Part shown: piece after piece, positions 13,437 to 28,220 of the stretch
Position numbering within the stretch: position 1 is the first letter of the stretch
Layout of the letters: every line of letters begins with the position of its first letter
Origin: Chamaelirium japonicum
Taxonomy: Eukaryota; Streptophyta; Magnoliopsida; Liliales; Melanthiaceae
NCBI GenBank assembly: GCA_947650365.1
Contig: OX393550.1
Location: 75,045,229-75,109,228 of the forward strand
Direction: 5' to 3'
DNA length: 64,000 nucleotides
Position numbers and translations under genes: made by a program
Notes under the pieces: generated by a model
Seen by the model: only the letters and a program-made list of their open reading frames with translations
Database searches by the model: none
What the model was told of the DNA's origin: nothing

Positions 13437-15620
13437 AATGGATTAGAATGAATTAGAATGGATCGCACAAATGAATTAGAATGGATCGTATGAGTGAATT
13501 AGAATTGATACGAAGGAATTAGAATGGATCATACGAAGGAATTAGAATGGATCATACGAATGAAATAGAATGGATCGTACGAAGGAATTAGAATGGATCG
13601 TACGAAGGAATTAGAATGGATCGTACGAATGAATTAGAATGGATATATTCGTGCAAATGAATTAGAATGGATCGTATGAATGAATTAGAATGGATCGTAT
13701 GAGTGAATTAGAACGGATAGTACGAATGAAGTAGAATGGATCGTATGAATGAATTAGAATGGATACATTCGTGCGAATGAATTAGAATGGATCGTATGAA
13801 TGAATTAGAATAGATTGTGCGAATGAATTAGAATGGATCGTACGAATGAATTAGAATGGATACATTCGTGCGAATGAATTAGAATGGATCGTACGAATGA
13901 ATTAGAATGGATCGTACGAATGAATTAGAATGGATACATTCGGGTGAATGAATTAGAATGGATCGGACGAATGAATTAGAATGGATCGGACGACTGAATT
14001 AGAATGGATCGTACGAATGAATTAGAATGGATCAAATGAATGAATTAGAATGGTTACATTCATGTGAATGAATTAGAATGGATCGTACGAATGGATTAGA
14101 ATGGATCGTACGAATGGATTAGAATGGATACATTCGTGCGAATGAATTAGAATGGATCATACGAATGAGTAAGAATGGATCGTACGAATGAAATAGAATG
14201 GATTATACGAATGAATTAGAATGGATTGTGCGAATGAATTTGAATGGATCGTACGAATGAATTAGAATGGATCGTGCTAATGAATTAGAATTGATCGTAC
14301 GAATGAAATAGAATGGATTAGAATGAATTAGAATGGATTAGAATGGATCGTACGAATGAATTAGAATGTATCGTATGTACGAATGAATTAGAATGGATAT
14401 ATTCGTGCGAATGAATTGGAATGGATCGTACGAATGAATTAGAATGGATCGTGTGAATGAATTAGAATGGATCGTACGAATGAATTAGAATAGATCGTAC
14501 GAATGAACTAGAATGGATACATTCGTGCGAATGAATTAGAATGGATCATACGAATGAATTATAATGGATCTTACGAATGAATTAGAATGGATCGTACGAA
14601 TAAATTAGAATGGATCGTATGAATGGTTTAGAATGGATACATTCGTGCGAATGAATTAGAATGGATCGGACGAATGAATTAGAATGGATCGTACGAATGA
14701 ATTAGAATGGATCAAATGAATGAATTAGAATGGTTACATTCATGCGAATGAATTAGAATGGATCGTACGAATGGATTAGAATGGATACATTCGTGCGAAT
14801 GAATTAGAATGTATCATACGAATGAGTAAGAATGGATCGTACGAATGAAATAGAATGGATTGTACGAATGTATTAGAATGGATCGTGCGAATGAATTTGA
14901 ATGGATCGTACGAATGAATTAGAATGGATCGCGCTAATGAATTAGAATTGATCGTACGAATGAAATAGAATGGATTGTACGAATGATTTAGAATGGATCG
15001 TACGAATGAATTAGAATGGATCGTACGAAGCATTTAGAATGGATACATTCGTGCGAATAAATTAGAATGGATCATACGAATGATTAAGAATGGATCGTAC
15101 GAATGAAACAGAATGGATTAAACGAATGAATTAGAATGGATTCGTACGAATGAATTAGAATGGATACATTCATGCGAATGAATTAGAATGGATCATAGCA
15201 ATGAGTAAGAATGGATCGTACGAATGAAATAGAATGGATTGTGCGAATAAATTAGAATGGATCATACGAATGAATTAGAATGGATCGTACGAATGAATTA
15301 GAATGGATCGTACGAATTAATTAGAATGGATCATACGAATGAATTAGAATGGATAGTACGAATGAATTAGAATGGATCGTACGAATAAATTAGAATGGAT
15401 CGTACGAATGAATTAGAATGGATCATACGAATGAATTAGAATGGATCGTACGAATGAATTAGAATGGATCGTACGAATGAATTAGAATGGATACATTTGT
15501 GCGAATGAATTCGAATGGATCGTACGAATGGATTAGAATGGATCGTACGAATGGATTAGAATGGATACATTCGTGCTAATGAATTAGAATGGATTGTATG
15601 AATGAATTAGAATGGATCGT
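13437..15620 (+). repeat. Satellite block, forward
   Basis: Forward monomers. GATACGAAGG at 13507 and GAACGGATAGTACG at 13711 recur 49,455 bp downstream. An internal tandem copy (ATCAAATGAATG at 14031 and 14711) has offset 680. Linkerless core runs (GATTAGAATGAATTAG) lie near 14316-14345. Confidence 0.9.
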
Positions 15621-16042
15621 ACGATCCATTCGAATTCATTCGCACGATCCATTCTAATTCATTCGTACGATCCATTCTAATTCATTCATACGATCCATTC
15701 TAATTCATTCATACGATCCATTCTAATTCATTCGTATATTCCATTCTAATTCATTCGTACGATCTATTCTGTTTCATTCGTACGATCCATTCTTACTCAT
15801 TCGTATGATCCATTCTAATTCATTCGGACGAATGTATCCATTCTAATTTATTCGTACGATCCATTCTAATTCATTCGTATGATCCATTCTAATTCATTCG
15901 TACGATCCATTCTTACTCATTCGTTTGATCCATTCTAATTCATTCGTACAATCCATTCTAATTCATTCGTACGATCCATTCTAATTCATTCGCACAATCT
16001 ATTCTAATTCATTCGTACGATCCATTCTAATTCATTCGTACG
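15621..16042 (-). repeat. Satellite block, reverse
   Basis: Reverse monomers entered through ATCGTACGATCCATTCG and left through CGTACGATTGTACG, a one-base variant of the common −to+ palindrome. Confidence 0.88.
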
Positions 16043-16360
16043 ATTGTACGAATGAATTAGAATGGATCATACAGAATGAATTAGAATGGATTGTATGAAT
16101 GAATTAGAATGGATACATTCGTGCGAATGAATTAGAATGGATCATACGAATGAGTAAGAATGGATCGTACGAATGAAATAGAATGGATTGTATGAATGAA
16201 TTAGAATGGATCGTATAAATGGATTAGAATGGATCGTACGAATGAATTAGAATGGATCATACGAATGAGTAAGAATGGATCGTACAAATGAAATAGAATG
16301 GATTGTACGAATGAATTAGAATGGATCGTACGAATGAATTAGAATGGATCGTGTGAAAGA
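16043..16360 (+). repeat. Short forward block
   Basis: About 14 forward monomers with GAGTAAG/GAAATAG pairs. It is cut off within the GTGTGAAAGA monomer, next to CGTACGATCC at 16361. Confidence 0.88.
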
Positions 16361-17865
16361 CGTACGATCCATTCTAATTCATTAATATGATCCATTCTAA
16401 TTCATTCATACGATCTATTCTAATTCATTCATACAATCCATTCTAATTCTTTCACACGATCCATTCTAATTCATTCGTACGATCCATTCTAATTCATTCG
16501 CACAATCCATTCTATTTCATTCGTACGATCCATTCTTACTCATTGGTACGATCCATTCTAATTCATTCGCACGAATGTATCCATTCTAATTCATTCGTAC
16601 GAATCCATTCTAATTCATTCGTACAATCTATTCTATTTCATTCGTACGATCCATTCTAATCCATTCTAATTCATTCGTACGATCCATTCTTACTCATTCG
16701 TATGATCCATTCTAATTCATTCGTACGATCCATTCTAATTCATTTGTATAATCCATTCTATTTCATTCGTACGATCCATTCTTACTCATTCGTATGATCC
16801 ATTCTAATTCATTCGCACGAATGTATCCATTCTAATTCATTCGTACGATCCATTCTAATTCATTCGCACTATCCATTCTAATTCATTCGTACGATCCATT
16901 CTAATTCATTCGTATGATCCATTCTAATTTATTTGTTCAAATATATCCATTCTAATTCATTCGTACGATCCATTCTAATTCATTCGCACGATCCATTCTA
17001 ATTCATTCGCACGAATGTATCCATTCTAATTTATTTGCACGATCCATTCTAATTCATTCCGATGATCTATTCTAATTCATTCGTACGATCCATTCTAATT
17101 CATTCGCTCGAATGTATCCATTCTAATTCATTCGTACGATCCATTCTAATTCGTTCATATGATCCATTCTAATTCGTTCGTACGATCCATTCTAATTCGT
17201 TCATACGATCCATTCTAATTCATTCGTATGATCCATTCTAATTCATTCCTACAATCTATTCTAATTCATTCGCTCGAATATATCCATTCTAATTCATTTG
17301 CTCGATCCATTCTAATTCATTCGCACGATCCATTCTAATTCATTCATATGATCCATTCTAATCCATTCGTACGATCCATTCTAATTCATTCGTACGATCC
17401 ATTCTAATTCATTTGTACGATCCATTCTAATTCATTCGCACGAATGTATCCATTCTAGTTCATTCGTACGATCAATTCTAATTCATTCGTACGATCCATT
17501 CCAATTCATTCGCACGATCCATTTTAATTCATTCGTACGATCCATTCAAATTCATTCATACAATCCATTCTAATTCATTCGTACGATCCATTCTAATTCA
17601 TTCATACAATCCATTCTAATTCATTCGTACGATCCATTCTAATTCACTCATACGATCCATTCTAATACATTCATATGATCCATTCTAATTCATTTGCACG
17701 AATATATCCATTCTAATTCATTCGTACGATCTATTCTAATTCATTCGTACGATCCATTCTAATTCATTCGTACGATCCATTCTAATTCCTTCGTACGATC
17801 CATTCTAATTCATTCGTACGATCCATTCTAATTCATTCGTACAATCTATTCTAACTCATTCGTAT
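16361..17865 (-). repeat. Satellite block, reverse
   Basis: Reverse monomers. The ATTTCATTCG / TTACTCATTCG pair recurs (near 16515, 16630 and 16762). TTCAAATATATCC is near 16933, and a cluster of CGTTCATA/CGTTCGTA core variants lies at 17150-17210. Confidence 0.9.
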
Positions 17866-18269
17866 GAATGGATACATTCGTGTGAATGAATTAGAATGGA
17901 TCGTACGAATGAGTAAGAATGGATCGTACGAATGAAATAGAATGGATTGCACGAATGAATTAGAATGGATCATACGAATGAATTAGAATGGATCGTGTGA
18001 AAGAATTAGAATGGATTGTATGAATGAATTAGAATGGATCGTACGAAGGAATTAGAATGTATCATACGAATGAATTAGAATGGATCGTGCGAATGAATTA
18101 GAATGGATCGTACGAATGAATTAGAATGGATCGTGCTAATGAATTAGAATTGATCGAATGAATGAATTAGCATGGATCGTGCTAATGAATTAGAATGGAA
18201 TGTACGAATGAATTAGAATGGATCGTGTGAAAGAATTAGAATGGATTGTATGAATGAATTAGAATGAAT
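17866..18269 (+). repeat. Short forward block
   Basis: Opens with ACATTCGTGTGAATG, GAGTAAG, GAAATAG, GATTGCACG as at 7601. It then passes into the reversed R flank (CGTGCTAATG, ATTGATCGAATG, GGAATGTACG) and a module left arm. Confidence 0.9.
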
Positions 18270-18371
18270 TCGTACGATCCATTCGAATTCATTCGCATGA
18301 TCCATTCTAATTCATTCATACGATCCATTCTAATTCATTCATACAATCCATTCTAATTCTTTCACACGATC
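18221..18371 (-). repeat. Palindromic module, spacer reversed
   Basis: Arms 18221-18266 and 18326-18371, spacer 18267-18325. Flanks: reversed R (GGAATGTACG) and reversed L (CGTAGGATCC). Confidence 0.88.
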
Positions 18372-18674
18372 CATTCTAATTCATTCGTAGGATCCATTCT
18401 AATTCATTCGTACAATCTATTCTATTTCATTCGTACGATTCATTCTTACTCATTCTTATGATCCATTCTAATTCATTCGTACGATCCATTCTAATTGATT
18501 TGTACAATCCATTCTAATTCATTCGTACAATCCATTCTATTTCATTCGTACGATCCATTCTTACTCATTCGTATGATCCATTCTAATTCATTCGCACGAA
18601 TGTATCCATTCTAATTCATTCATACAATCCATTCTAATTCATTCCGTACGATCCATTCTAATTCATTCGTACGA
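18270..18674 (-). repeat. Short reverse block
   Basis: Reversed L flank after a reversed-spacer module. It ends with ATTCCGTACG and the perfect 60 bp palindrome centred at 18674. Confidence 0.9.
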
Positions 18675-18704
18675 TCGTACGAATGAATTAGAATGGATCG
18701 TACG
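18645..18704. repeat. Perfect 60 bp spacerless palindrome
   Basis: Arms 18645-18674 and 18675-18704 are exact reverse complements meeting in GATC. Symmetry stops where the left side has the extra C of ATTCCGTACG. Confidence 0.9.
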
Positions 18705-19102
18705 AATGAATTAGAATAGATTGTGTGAATGAATTAGAATGGATCGTACGAATGAATTAGAATGGATCGTACGAATGAATTAGAATGGATCATACGAATG
18801 AGTAAGAATGGATCGTACGAATGAATTAGAATGGATCGTACGAATGAATTAGAATGGATCGTACGAATAAATTAGAATGGATACATTCATCCGAATGAAT
18901 TAGAATGGATCATACGAATGAGTAAAAATGGATCGTACGAATGAAATAATATAGATTGTACGAATGAATTAGAATGGATCCTACGAATGAATTAGAATGG
19001 ATCGTGTGAAAGAATTAGAATGGATTGTATGAATGAATTAGAATGGATCGTATGAATGAATTAGAATGGATCGTGCGAATGATTTCAAATGGATCGTATG
19101 AA
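18675..19102 (+). repeat. Short forward block with L flank
   Basis: Holds the L order CGTACGAATAAATTAG, ACATTCATCCG, GAGTAAA, GAAATAATATAG, GGATCCTACG, GTGTGAAAG leading into the module at 19000. Confidence 0.9.
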
Positions 19103-19150
19103 TTCATTCTAATTCATTCATACAATCCATTCTAATTCTTTCACACGATC
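19000..19150 (+). repeat. Palindromic module, forward spacer
   Basis: Arms 19000-19045 and 19105-19150, spacer 19046-19104 with a few point changes (GATTTCAAATGG). Flanks L and R. Confidence 0.87.
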
Positions 19151-21277
19151 CATTCTAATTCATTCGTACGTTCCATTCTAATTCATTAGCACGATCCATG
19201 CTAATTCATTCGTTCGATCAATTCTAATTCATTAGCACGATCCATTCTAATTCATTCGTATGTTCCATTCTAATTCATTCGCACGATCCATTCTAATTCA
19301 TTCATAGGATCCATTCTAATTCATTCATACGATCTATTCTAATTCTTTCGCACGAATGTATCCATTCTAATTCATTCGCACGAATGTATCCATTCTAATT
19401 CATTCGTACAATCCATTCTAATTCATTCGTACGATCCATTCGAATTCATTCGCACGATCCATTCTAATTCATTCATATGATCCATTCTAATTCATTCATA
19501 CAATCCATTTTAATTCTTTCACACGATCCATTCTAATTCATTCGTACGATCCATTCTAATTCATTCGTACAATCCATTCTATTTCATTAGTCCGATCCAT
19601 TCTTACTCATTCGTATGATACATTCAAATTCATTCGTACGATCCATACTAATTCATTCGTACGATCCATTCTAATTCCTTCGTACGATCCATTCTAATTC
19701 ATTCGTACGATCTATTCTAATTCATTCGTACGATCCATTCTAATTCATTCGTACGATCCATTCTAATTCATTCGTAAGATCCATTCTAATTCTTTCGTAC
19801 GATCCATTCTAATTCATTCGTACGATCCATTCTAATTCATTCGTACGATCCATTCAAATTCATTCGCACGAATTTATCCATTCTAGTTCATTCGAACGAT
19901 CCATTCTAATTCATTCGTACGATCCATTCTAATCCATTCGTACGATCCATTCTAATTCATTCATACGATCCATTCTAATTCATTCATACAATCCATTCTA
20001 ATTCTTTCACACGATCCATTCTAATTCATTCGTAGGATCCATTCTAATTCATTCGTACAATCTATTCTATTTCATTCGTACGATCCATTCTTACTCATTC
20101 GGATGATCCATTGTAATTCATTCGGATGAATGTATCCATTCTAATTTATGCGTACGATCCATTCTAATTTATTCGTACGATCCATTCTAATTCATTCGTA
20201 CGATCCATTCTTACTCATTCGTATGATCCATTCTAATTCATTCGTACGATCCATTCTAATTCATTCGTACGATCGATTCTAATTCATTCGCACTATCCAT
20301 TCTAATTCATTCGTACGATCCATTCTAATTCATTCGTATGATCCATTCTAATTTATTCGTTCAAATATATCCATTCTAATTCATTCCGTACGATCCATTC
20401 TAATTCATTCGTACGATCCATTCTAATTCATTCGTACGAATGTATCCATTCTAATTCATTCGTACGATCCATTCTAATTCATTCGTACGATCCATTCTAA
20501 TTCATTCGTAAGATCCATTCTAATTCATTTGTACGATCCAAATCTAATTCATTCGTACGATCCATTCTAATTCTTTCGCACGAATGTATCCATTCTAGTT
20601 CATTCGTACGATCCATTCTAATTCATTCGTACGATCCATTCTAATTCATTCGCACGATCCATTCTAATTCATTCGTACGATCAATTCTAATTCATTCGCA
20701 CGAATGTATCCATTCTAATTCATTCGTATGATCCATTCTAATTCATTCATAGGATCCATTCTAATTCATTCATACAATCCATTCTAATTCATTCGCACGA
20801 ATGTATCGATTCTAATTCATTCATACAATCCATTCTAATTCATTCGCACGAATGTATCCATTCTAATTCATTCGTACGATCAGTTCTAATTCATTCACAA
20901 AATCTATTCTAATTCATTCATACGATCCATTCTAATTCATTCACACGAATGTATCCATTCTAATTCATTCATACGATCCATTCTAAGTCATTCGTACGAT
21001 CCATTCTAATTCACTTATATGATCCATTCTAATACATTCATACGATCCATTCTAATTCATTTGCTCGAATATATCCATTCTAATTCATTCGTACAATCCA
21101 TTCTAATTCCTTCGTACGATCCATTGTAATTCATTCGTACGATCTATTATAATTCATTCGTACGATCCATTCTAATTCATTCGTACGATCCATTCTAATT
21201 CTTTCGTACGATCCATTCTAATTCATTCGTACGATCCATTCTAATTCATTCGTACAATCTATTCTAATTCATTCGTA
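19103..21277 (-). repeat. Satellite block, reverse
   Basis: R flank (GTACGTTCC, TTAGCACGATCCATGC) to about 19400. Then come copies of the CACAAAATC marker region (GATCAGTTC near 20878) and a −to+ junction ATTCGTACGAATGGATACA. Confidence 0.9.
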
Positions 21278-22673
21278 CGAATGGATACATTCGTGTGAAT
21301 GAATTAGAATGGATCGTACGAATGAGTAAGAATGGATCGTACGAATGAAATAGAATGGATTGCACGAATGAATTAGAATGGATCATACGACTGAATTAGA
21401 ATGGATCGTGTGAAAAAATTAGAATGGATTGTATGAATGAATTAGAATGGATCGTACGAATGAATTAGAATGGATCGTACGAAGGAATTAGAATGGATCG
21501 TACGAATGAAATAGAATGGGTCGTACGAATGAATTAGAATAGATCGTACGAATGAATTAGAATGGATCGTACGAAGGAATTAGAATGGATCGTACGAATG
21601 AATTAGAATGGATCGTATGAATGAATTAGAATGGATACATTCGTGTGAATGAATTAGAATGGATCGTATGAATGAATTAGAATAGATTTTGTGAATGAAT
21701 TAGAACTGATCATACGAATGAATTAGAATGGATACATTCATGCGAATGAATTAGAATGGATTGTATGAATGAATTAGAATTGATCCTATGAATGAATTAG
21801 AATGGATCGTACGAATGAATTAGAATGGATATATTCATGCGAATGAATTAGAATTGATCGTATGAATGAATTAGAATGGATAGTGAGAATGAATTAGAAT
21901 GGATCGTACGAATGAATTAGAATGGATACATTCGTGCGAATGAATTAGAATGGATACATTCGTGCGAAAGAATTAGAATAGATCGTATGAATGAATTAGA
22001 ATGGATCCTATGAATGAATTAGAATGGATCGTGCGAATGAATTAGAATGGATCGTACGAATGAATTATAATGGATCGTGCTAATGAATTAGAATTGATCG
22101 AACGAATGAATTAGCATGGATCGTGCTAATGAATTAGAATGGATCATACGAATGAATTAGAATGGATCAAATGAATGAATTAGAATGGTTACATTCATGC
22201 GAATGAATTAGAATGGATCGTACGAATGGATTAGAATGGATCGTTTGAATGGATTAGAATGGATCTTACGAATGAATTAGAAGGGATCGTACGAATGAAT
22301 TAGAATGGATCGTACGAATGACTTCGAATGGATACATTCGTGCGAATGAATTAGAATGGACCGGACGAATGAATTAGAATGGATCGTACGAATGAATTAG
22401 AATGGATCGTACGAATGACTTAGAATGGATCGTACGAATAAATTAGAATGGATACATTCGTCCGAATGAATTAGAATGGATCATACGAATGAGTAAGAAT
22501 GGATCGTACGAATGAAATAGAATAGATTGTACGAATGAATTAGAATGGATCCTACGAATGAATTAGAATGGATCGTGTGAAAGAATTAGAATGGATTGTA
22601 TGAATGAATTAAAATGGATCGTATGAATGAATTAGAATGGATCGTGCGAATGAATTCGAATGGATCGTACGAA
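21278..22673 (+). repeat. Satellite block, forward
   Basis: Shares marker order with 1742-2700 and 4871-5830: GAAGG variants, TTTTGTGAATG, CATGCG 28-mers, GATCGAACG / TTAGCATGG, ATCAAATGAATG. It ends in the L flank and the module starting at 22571. Confidence 0.9.
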
Positions 22674-22721
22674 TTCATTCTAATTCATTCATACAATCCA
22701 TTCTAATTCTTTCACACGATC
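22571..22721 (+). repeat. Palindromic module, forward spacer (reference copy)
   Basis: Left arm 22571-22616, spacer 22617-22675, right arm 22676-22721. The arms differ by a single base (AAAATG on the left). Flanks: L (GGATCCTACG) and R (GTACGTTCC, TTAGCACGATCCATGC). Spacer linkers in order are CGTAT, CGTGC, CGTAC, with the core GAATTCGAATGG in the middle, so its orientation can be told. Confidence 0.9.
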
Positions 22722-24302
22722 TATTCTAATTCATTCGTACGTTCCATTCTAATTCATTAGCACGATCCATGCTAATTCATTCGTTCGATCAATTCTAATT
22801 CATTAGCACGATCCATTCTAATTCATTCGTACGATCCATTCTAATTCATTCGCACGATCCATTCTAATTCATTCATAGGATCCATTCTAATTCATTCATA
22901 CGATCTATTCTAATTCTTTCGCACGAATGTATCCATTCTAATTCATTCGCACGAATGTATCCATTCTAATCCATTCGTACGATCGATTCTAATTTATTCG
23001 CATGAATGTAACAATTCTAATTCATTCATTTGATCCATTCTAATTCGTTCGTACGATCGATTCTAATTCATTCGTTCGATCCATTCTAATTCATTCGCAC
23101 GAATGTATCCATTCTAAACCATTCATATGATCCATTCTAATTTATTCGTACGATCCATTCTAATTCATTCGTAAGATCCATTATAATTCATTCGTACGAT
23201 CCATTCTAATTCATTCATACGAACCATTCTAATTCATTCGTAAGATCCATTTTAATTCATTCGTACGATCCATTCTAATTCATTCGTACGATCCATTCTA
23301 ATTCATTCGTACAAATGTATCCATTCTAGTTCATTCGTACGATCCATTCTAATTCATTCGTACGATCCATTCTAATTCATTCGCACGATCCATTCTAATT
23401 CATTCGTACGATCCATTCTAATTCATTCATACGATCCATTCTAATTCATTCGTACGATCATTCTAATTCATTCGCACAAATATATCCATCCTAATTCATT
23501 CGTACGATCCATTCTAATTCATTCGCACGATCCATTCTAATTCATTCGTATGATCCATTCTAATTCTTTCACACGATCCATTCTAATTCATTCGTATGTT
23601 CCATTCTAATTCATTCGCACGATCCATTCTAATTCATTCGTACGATCCATTCTAATTCATTCATACGATCCATTCTAATTCATTCGTACGATCCATTCTA
23701 ATTCATTCGCACAAATGTATCTATTCTAATTCATTCGTACGATCCATTCTAATTCATTCGCACGATCCATTCTAATTCATTCGTACGATCCATTCTAATT
23801 CATTCGCACGATCTGTTCTTATTCATTCGCACAATCCATTCTAATTCATTCGCACGAATGTATCCATTCTAATTCATTCGTACGATCCATTCTAATTCAT
23901 TCGTACGATCCATTCTAATTCATTCGTATGATCCATTCTAATTAATTCGTATGATCCATTCTAATTCATTGGTACGATCCATTCTAATTCATTCATACAA
24001 TCCATTCTAATTCATTCGTACGATCCATTCTAATTCACTCATACGATCCATTCTAATACATTCATACGATCCATTCTAATTCATTTGCACGAATATATCC
24101 TTTCTAATTCATTCGTACGATCCATTCTAATTCCTTCGTACGATCCATTCTAATTCATTCGTATGATCTATTCTAATTCATTCGTATGATCCATTCTAAT
24201 TCATTCGTACGATCCATTCTAATTCCTTTGTACGATCCATTCTAATTCATTCGTACGATTCATTCTAATTCATTCGTACAATCTATTCTAATTCATTCGT
24301 AC
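22674..24302 (-). repeat. Satellite block, reverse
   Basis: R flank to about 22970. Then come repeats that include GATCTGTTCTTATTC at 23810, a marker also near 34026, 36191 and 46171. It ends at ATTCGTACGAATGGATACA. Confidence 0.9.
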
Positions 24303-25511
24303 GAATGGATACATTCATGTGAATGAATTAGAATGGATCGTACGAATGAGTAAGAATGGATCGTACGAATGAAATAGAATGGATTGCATGAATGAATTAG
24401 AATGGATCGTACGAATGAATTAGAATGGATCGTGTGAAAGAATTAGAATGGATCGTACGAATGAATTAGAATGGATCGTGCGAATGAATTAGAATAGATC
24501 GTACGAATGAATTAGAATGGATCGTACGAAGGAATTAGAATGGATCGTACGAATGAATTAGAATGGATATATTCGTGCAAATGAATTAGAATGGATCATA
24601 CGAATGAGTAAGAATGGATCGTACGAATGAAATAGAATAGATTGTACGAATGAATTAGAATGGATCCTACGAATGAATTAGAATAGATCGTGTGAAAGAA
24701 TTAGAATGGATTGTATGAATGAATTAGAATGGATCGTACGAATGAATTAGAATCGATCGTACGAAGGAATTAGAATGGATCGTGCGAATGAATTAGAATG
24801 GATCGTACGAATGAATTAGAATAGATCGTACGAATGAATTAGAATGGATCATACGAAGGAATTAGAATGGATCGTACGATTGAATTAGAATGGATATATT
24901 CATGCAAAGGAATTAGAATGGATCGTATGAATGTATTAGAATGGATCGTACGAATGAATTAGAATATATCGTGTGAAAGAATTAGAATGGATCGTACGAA
25001 TGAATTAGAATGGATCGTGCGAATGAATTAGAATGGATCGTACGAATGAATTAGAATGGATACATTTGTGCGAATGAATTAGAATGGATCGTACGAATGA
25101 ATTAGAATGGATCGTATGAATGAATTAGAATGGATACATTCGTGCGAATGAATTAGAATGGATCGGACGAATGAATTAGAATGGATCGTACGAATGAATT
25201 AGAATGGATCAGATGAATGAATTAGAATGGTTACATTCATGCGAATGAATTAGAATGGATCGTACGAATGGATTAGAATGGATCGTACGAATGGATTAGA
25301 ATGGATACATTCGAGCGAATGAATTATAATGGATCGTACGAATGAATTAGAATGGATCGTACGAATGGATTAGAATGGATCCTACGAATGGATTAAAATG
25401 GATACCTTTGTGCATATGAATTAGAATGGATCGTACGAATGAATTAGAATGGATCATATTAATGAATTAGAATGGATCGTACGAATGAATGAGAATGGAT
25501 ACATTCGTGCA
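24303..25511 (+). repeat. Satellite block, forward
   Basis: Forward monomers with two GAAGG-containing runs (24525 and 24760-24860), GATCAGATGAATG near 25209, and the exit ACATTCGTGCACGATCC. Confidence 0.9.
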
Positions 25512-27189
25512 CGATCCATTCTAATTCATTCGCACGAATGTATCCATTCTAATTCATTCGTACGATCCATTCTAATTCATTCGTACGATCCATTCTAATT
25601 CATTCGTACGATACATTCTAATTCATTCGTACGATCCATTCTATTCTAGTTCATTCGTACGATCCATTCTAATTCATTCGTACGATCCATTCTAATTCAT
25701 TCGCACGATCCATTCTAATTCATTCGTACGATCAATTCTAATTCATTTGCACGAATGTATCCATTCTAATTCATTCGTACGATCCATTCTAATTCTTTCG
25801 TACGATCCATTCTAATTCTTTCACACGATCCATTCTAATTCATTCGTAGGATCCATTCTAATTCATTCGTACAATCTATTCTATTTCATTCGTACGATCA
25901 ATTCTTACTCATTCGTATGATCCATTCTAATTCATTCGCACGAATGTATCCATTCTAATTCATTCATACGAATCCATTCTAATTCATTCGTACAATCTAT
26001 TCTATTTAATTCGTACGATCCATTCTTACTCATTCGTACGATCCATTCTAATTCATTCGTAAGATCTATTCTAATTCATTTGTACGATCCATTCTAATTC
26101 ATTCGCACGATCCATTCTAATTCATTCATACAATCCATTCTAATTCATTCCGTACAATCTATTCTAATTCATTCGCTCGAATGTATCGTTTCTAATCCAT
26201 TCGTACGATCCATTCTAATCCATTCGTACGATCCATTCTAATTCATTCGCATGAATGTAACCATTCTAATTCATTCATTTGATCCATTCTAATTCATTCG
26301 TACGATCCATTCTAATTCATTAGCACGATCCATGCTAATTCATTCGTTCGATCAATTCTAATTCATTAGCACGATCCATTCTAATTCATTCGTACGATCC
26401 ATTCTAATTCATTCGCACGATCCATTCTAATTCATTCATAGGATCCATTCTAGTTCATTCATACGATCTATTCTAATTCATTCATACGATCCATTCTAAT
26501 TCATTCGCACGATCCATTCTAATTCATTCGTACGATCCATTCTAATTCATTCGCACGAATGTATCCATTCTAGTTCATTCGTACGATCCATTCTAATTCA
26601 TTCATATGATCCATTCTAATTCATTCGTACGATCCATTCTAATTCATTCATACAATCCATTCTAATTCATTCGCATGATCCATTCTAATTCACTCATACG
26701 ATCCATTCTAATACATTCATACGATCCATTCTAATTCATTTGCACGAATATATCCATTCTAATTCATTCGTATTTCACACGATCCATTCTAATTCATTCG
26801 TAGGATCCATTCTAATTCATTCCTACAATCTATTCTATTTCATTCGTACGATCCATTCTTACTCATTCGTATGATCCATTCTAATTCATTCGGACGAATG
26901 TATCCATTCTAATTTATTCGTACGATCCATTCTAATTTATTCGTACAATCCATTCTAATTCATTTGGACGATCCATTCTTACTCATTCGTATGATCCATT
27001 CTAATTCATTTGTATGATCCATTCTAATTCATTCGTACGATCCATTCTAATTCATTTGCACAATCTATTCTAATTCATTCGTACGATCCATTCTAATTCA
27101 TTCGTACGATCCATTCTAATTCATTCGTCCGATCCATTCTAATTCATTCGCACGAATGTATCCATTCTAATTCATTCGTACGATCCATT

Positions 27190-28080
27190 CTAATCCATTC
27201 TAATTCTTTCACAAAATCTATTCTAATTCATTCATACGATCCATTCTAATTCATTCACACGAATGTATCCATTCTAATTCATTCATACGATCCATTCTAT
27301 TCATTCGTACGATCCATTCTTACTCATTGGTACGATCCATTCTAATTCATTTGAACGATCCATTCTAATTCATTCGTACGATCCTTTCTAATTCATTCGT
27401 ACGATCCATTCTGATACATTTGTACGCTCCATTCTAATTCATTCGTACAATCCATTATATTTCATTCGTACGATCCATTCTTACTCATTCGTATGATCCA
27501 TTCTAATTGATTCGCACGAATGTATCCATTCTAATTTATTCATACAATCCATTCTAATTCATTCCGTACGATCCATTCTAATTCATTCGCATGAATGTAA
27601 CCATTCTAATTCATTCATTTGATCCATTCTAATTCATTCGTACGATCCATTCTAATTCATTCGTCCGATCCATTCTAATTCATTTGCACGAATGTATCCA
27701 TTCTAATTCATTCGTACGATCCATTCTAATTCATTCGTAAGATCCATTCTAATTCATTCGTACGATCCATTCTAATTCATTCGTACGATCCATTCTAATT
27801 CATTCGCACGAATGTAACCATTCTAATCCATTCGTACGATCCATTCTAATCCATTCGTACGATCCATTCTTATTCATTCGCATGAATGTAACCATTCTAA
27901 TTCATTCATACGATCCATTCTAATCCATTCTAATTCTTTCACAAAATCTATTCTAATTCATTCATACGATCCATTCTAATTCATTCACACGAATGTATCC
28001 ATTCTAACTCATTCATACGATCCATTCTATTCATTCGTACGATCCATTCTTACTCATTGGTACGATCCATTCTAATTCAT
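27190..28080 (-). repeat. Local duplication, 730 bp offset
   Basis: About 150 bp with the rare order CTAATCCATTC, CTTTCACAAAATC, CACACGAATG, the shortened CTATTCATTCG, TTACTCATTGG occurs at 27190-27345 and 27920-28075. Confidence 0.87.
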
Positions 28081-28175
28081 TCGCACGATCCATTCAAATT
28101 CATTCGTACGATCCATTCTAATTCATTCGTACGATCCATTCTAATTCATTCGTACGATCCATTCTAATTCATACG

Positions 28176-28220
28176 ATTCATTCTAATTCATTCTAATTCA
28201 TTCTAATTCATTCTAATTCG
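28176..28220 (-). repeat. 10 bp subrepeat run
   Basis: Three copies of TTCTAATTCA and one TTCTAATTCG in direct succession (28181-28220). The linker is lost and half-core units are repeated. Confidence 0.9.

Noticed and set aside
14776-15033. 85-residue open frame on the complement strand
   Set aside because: It is pure satellite read in a chance phase, with a 23-residue repeat and no domain, no codon signal and no upstream elements distinct from the array.
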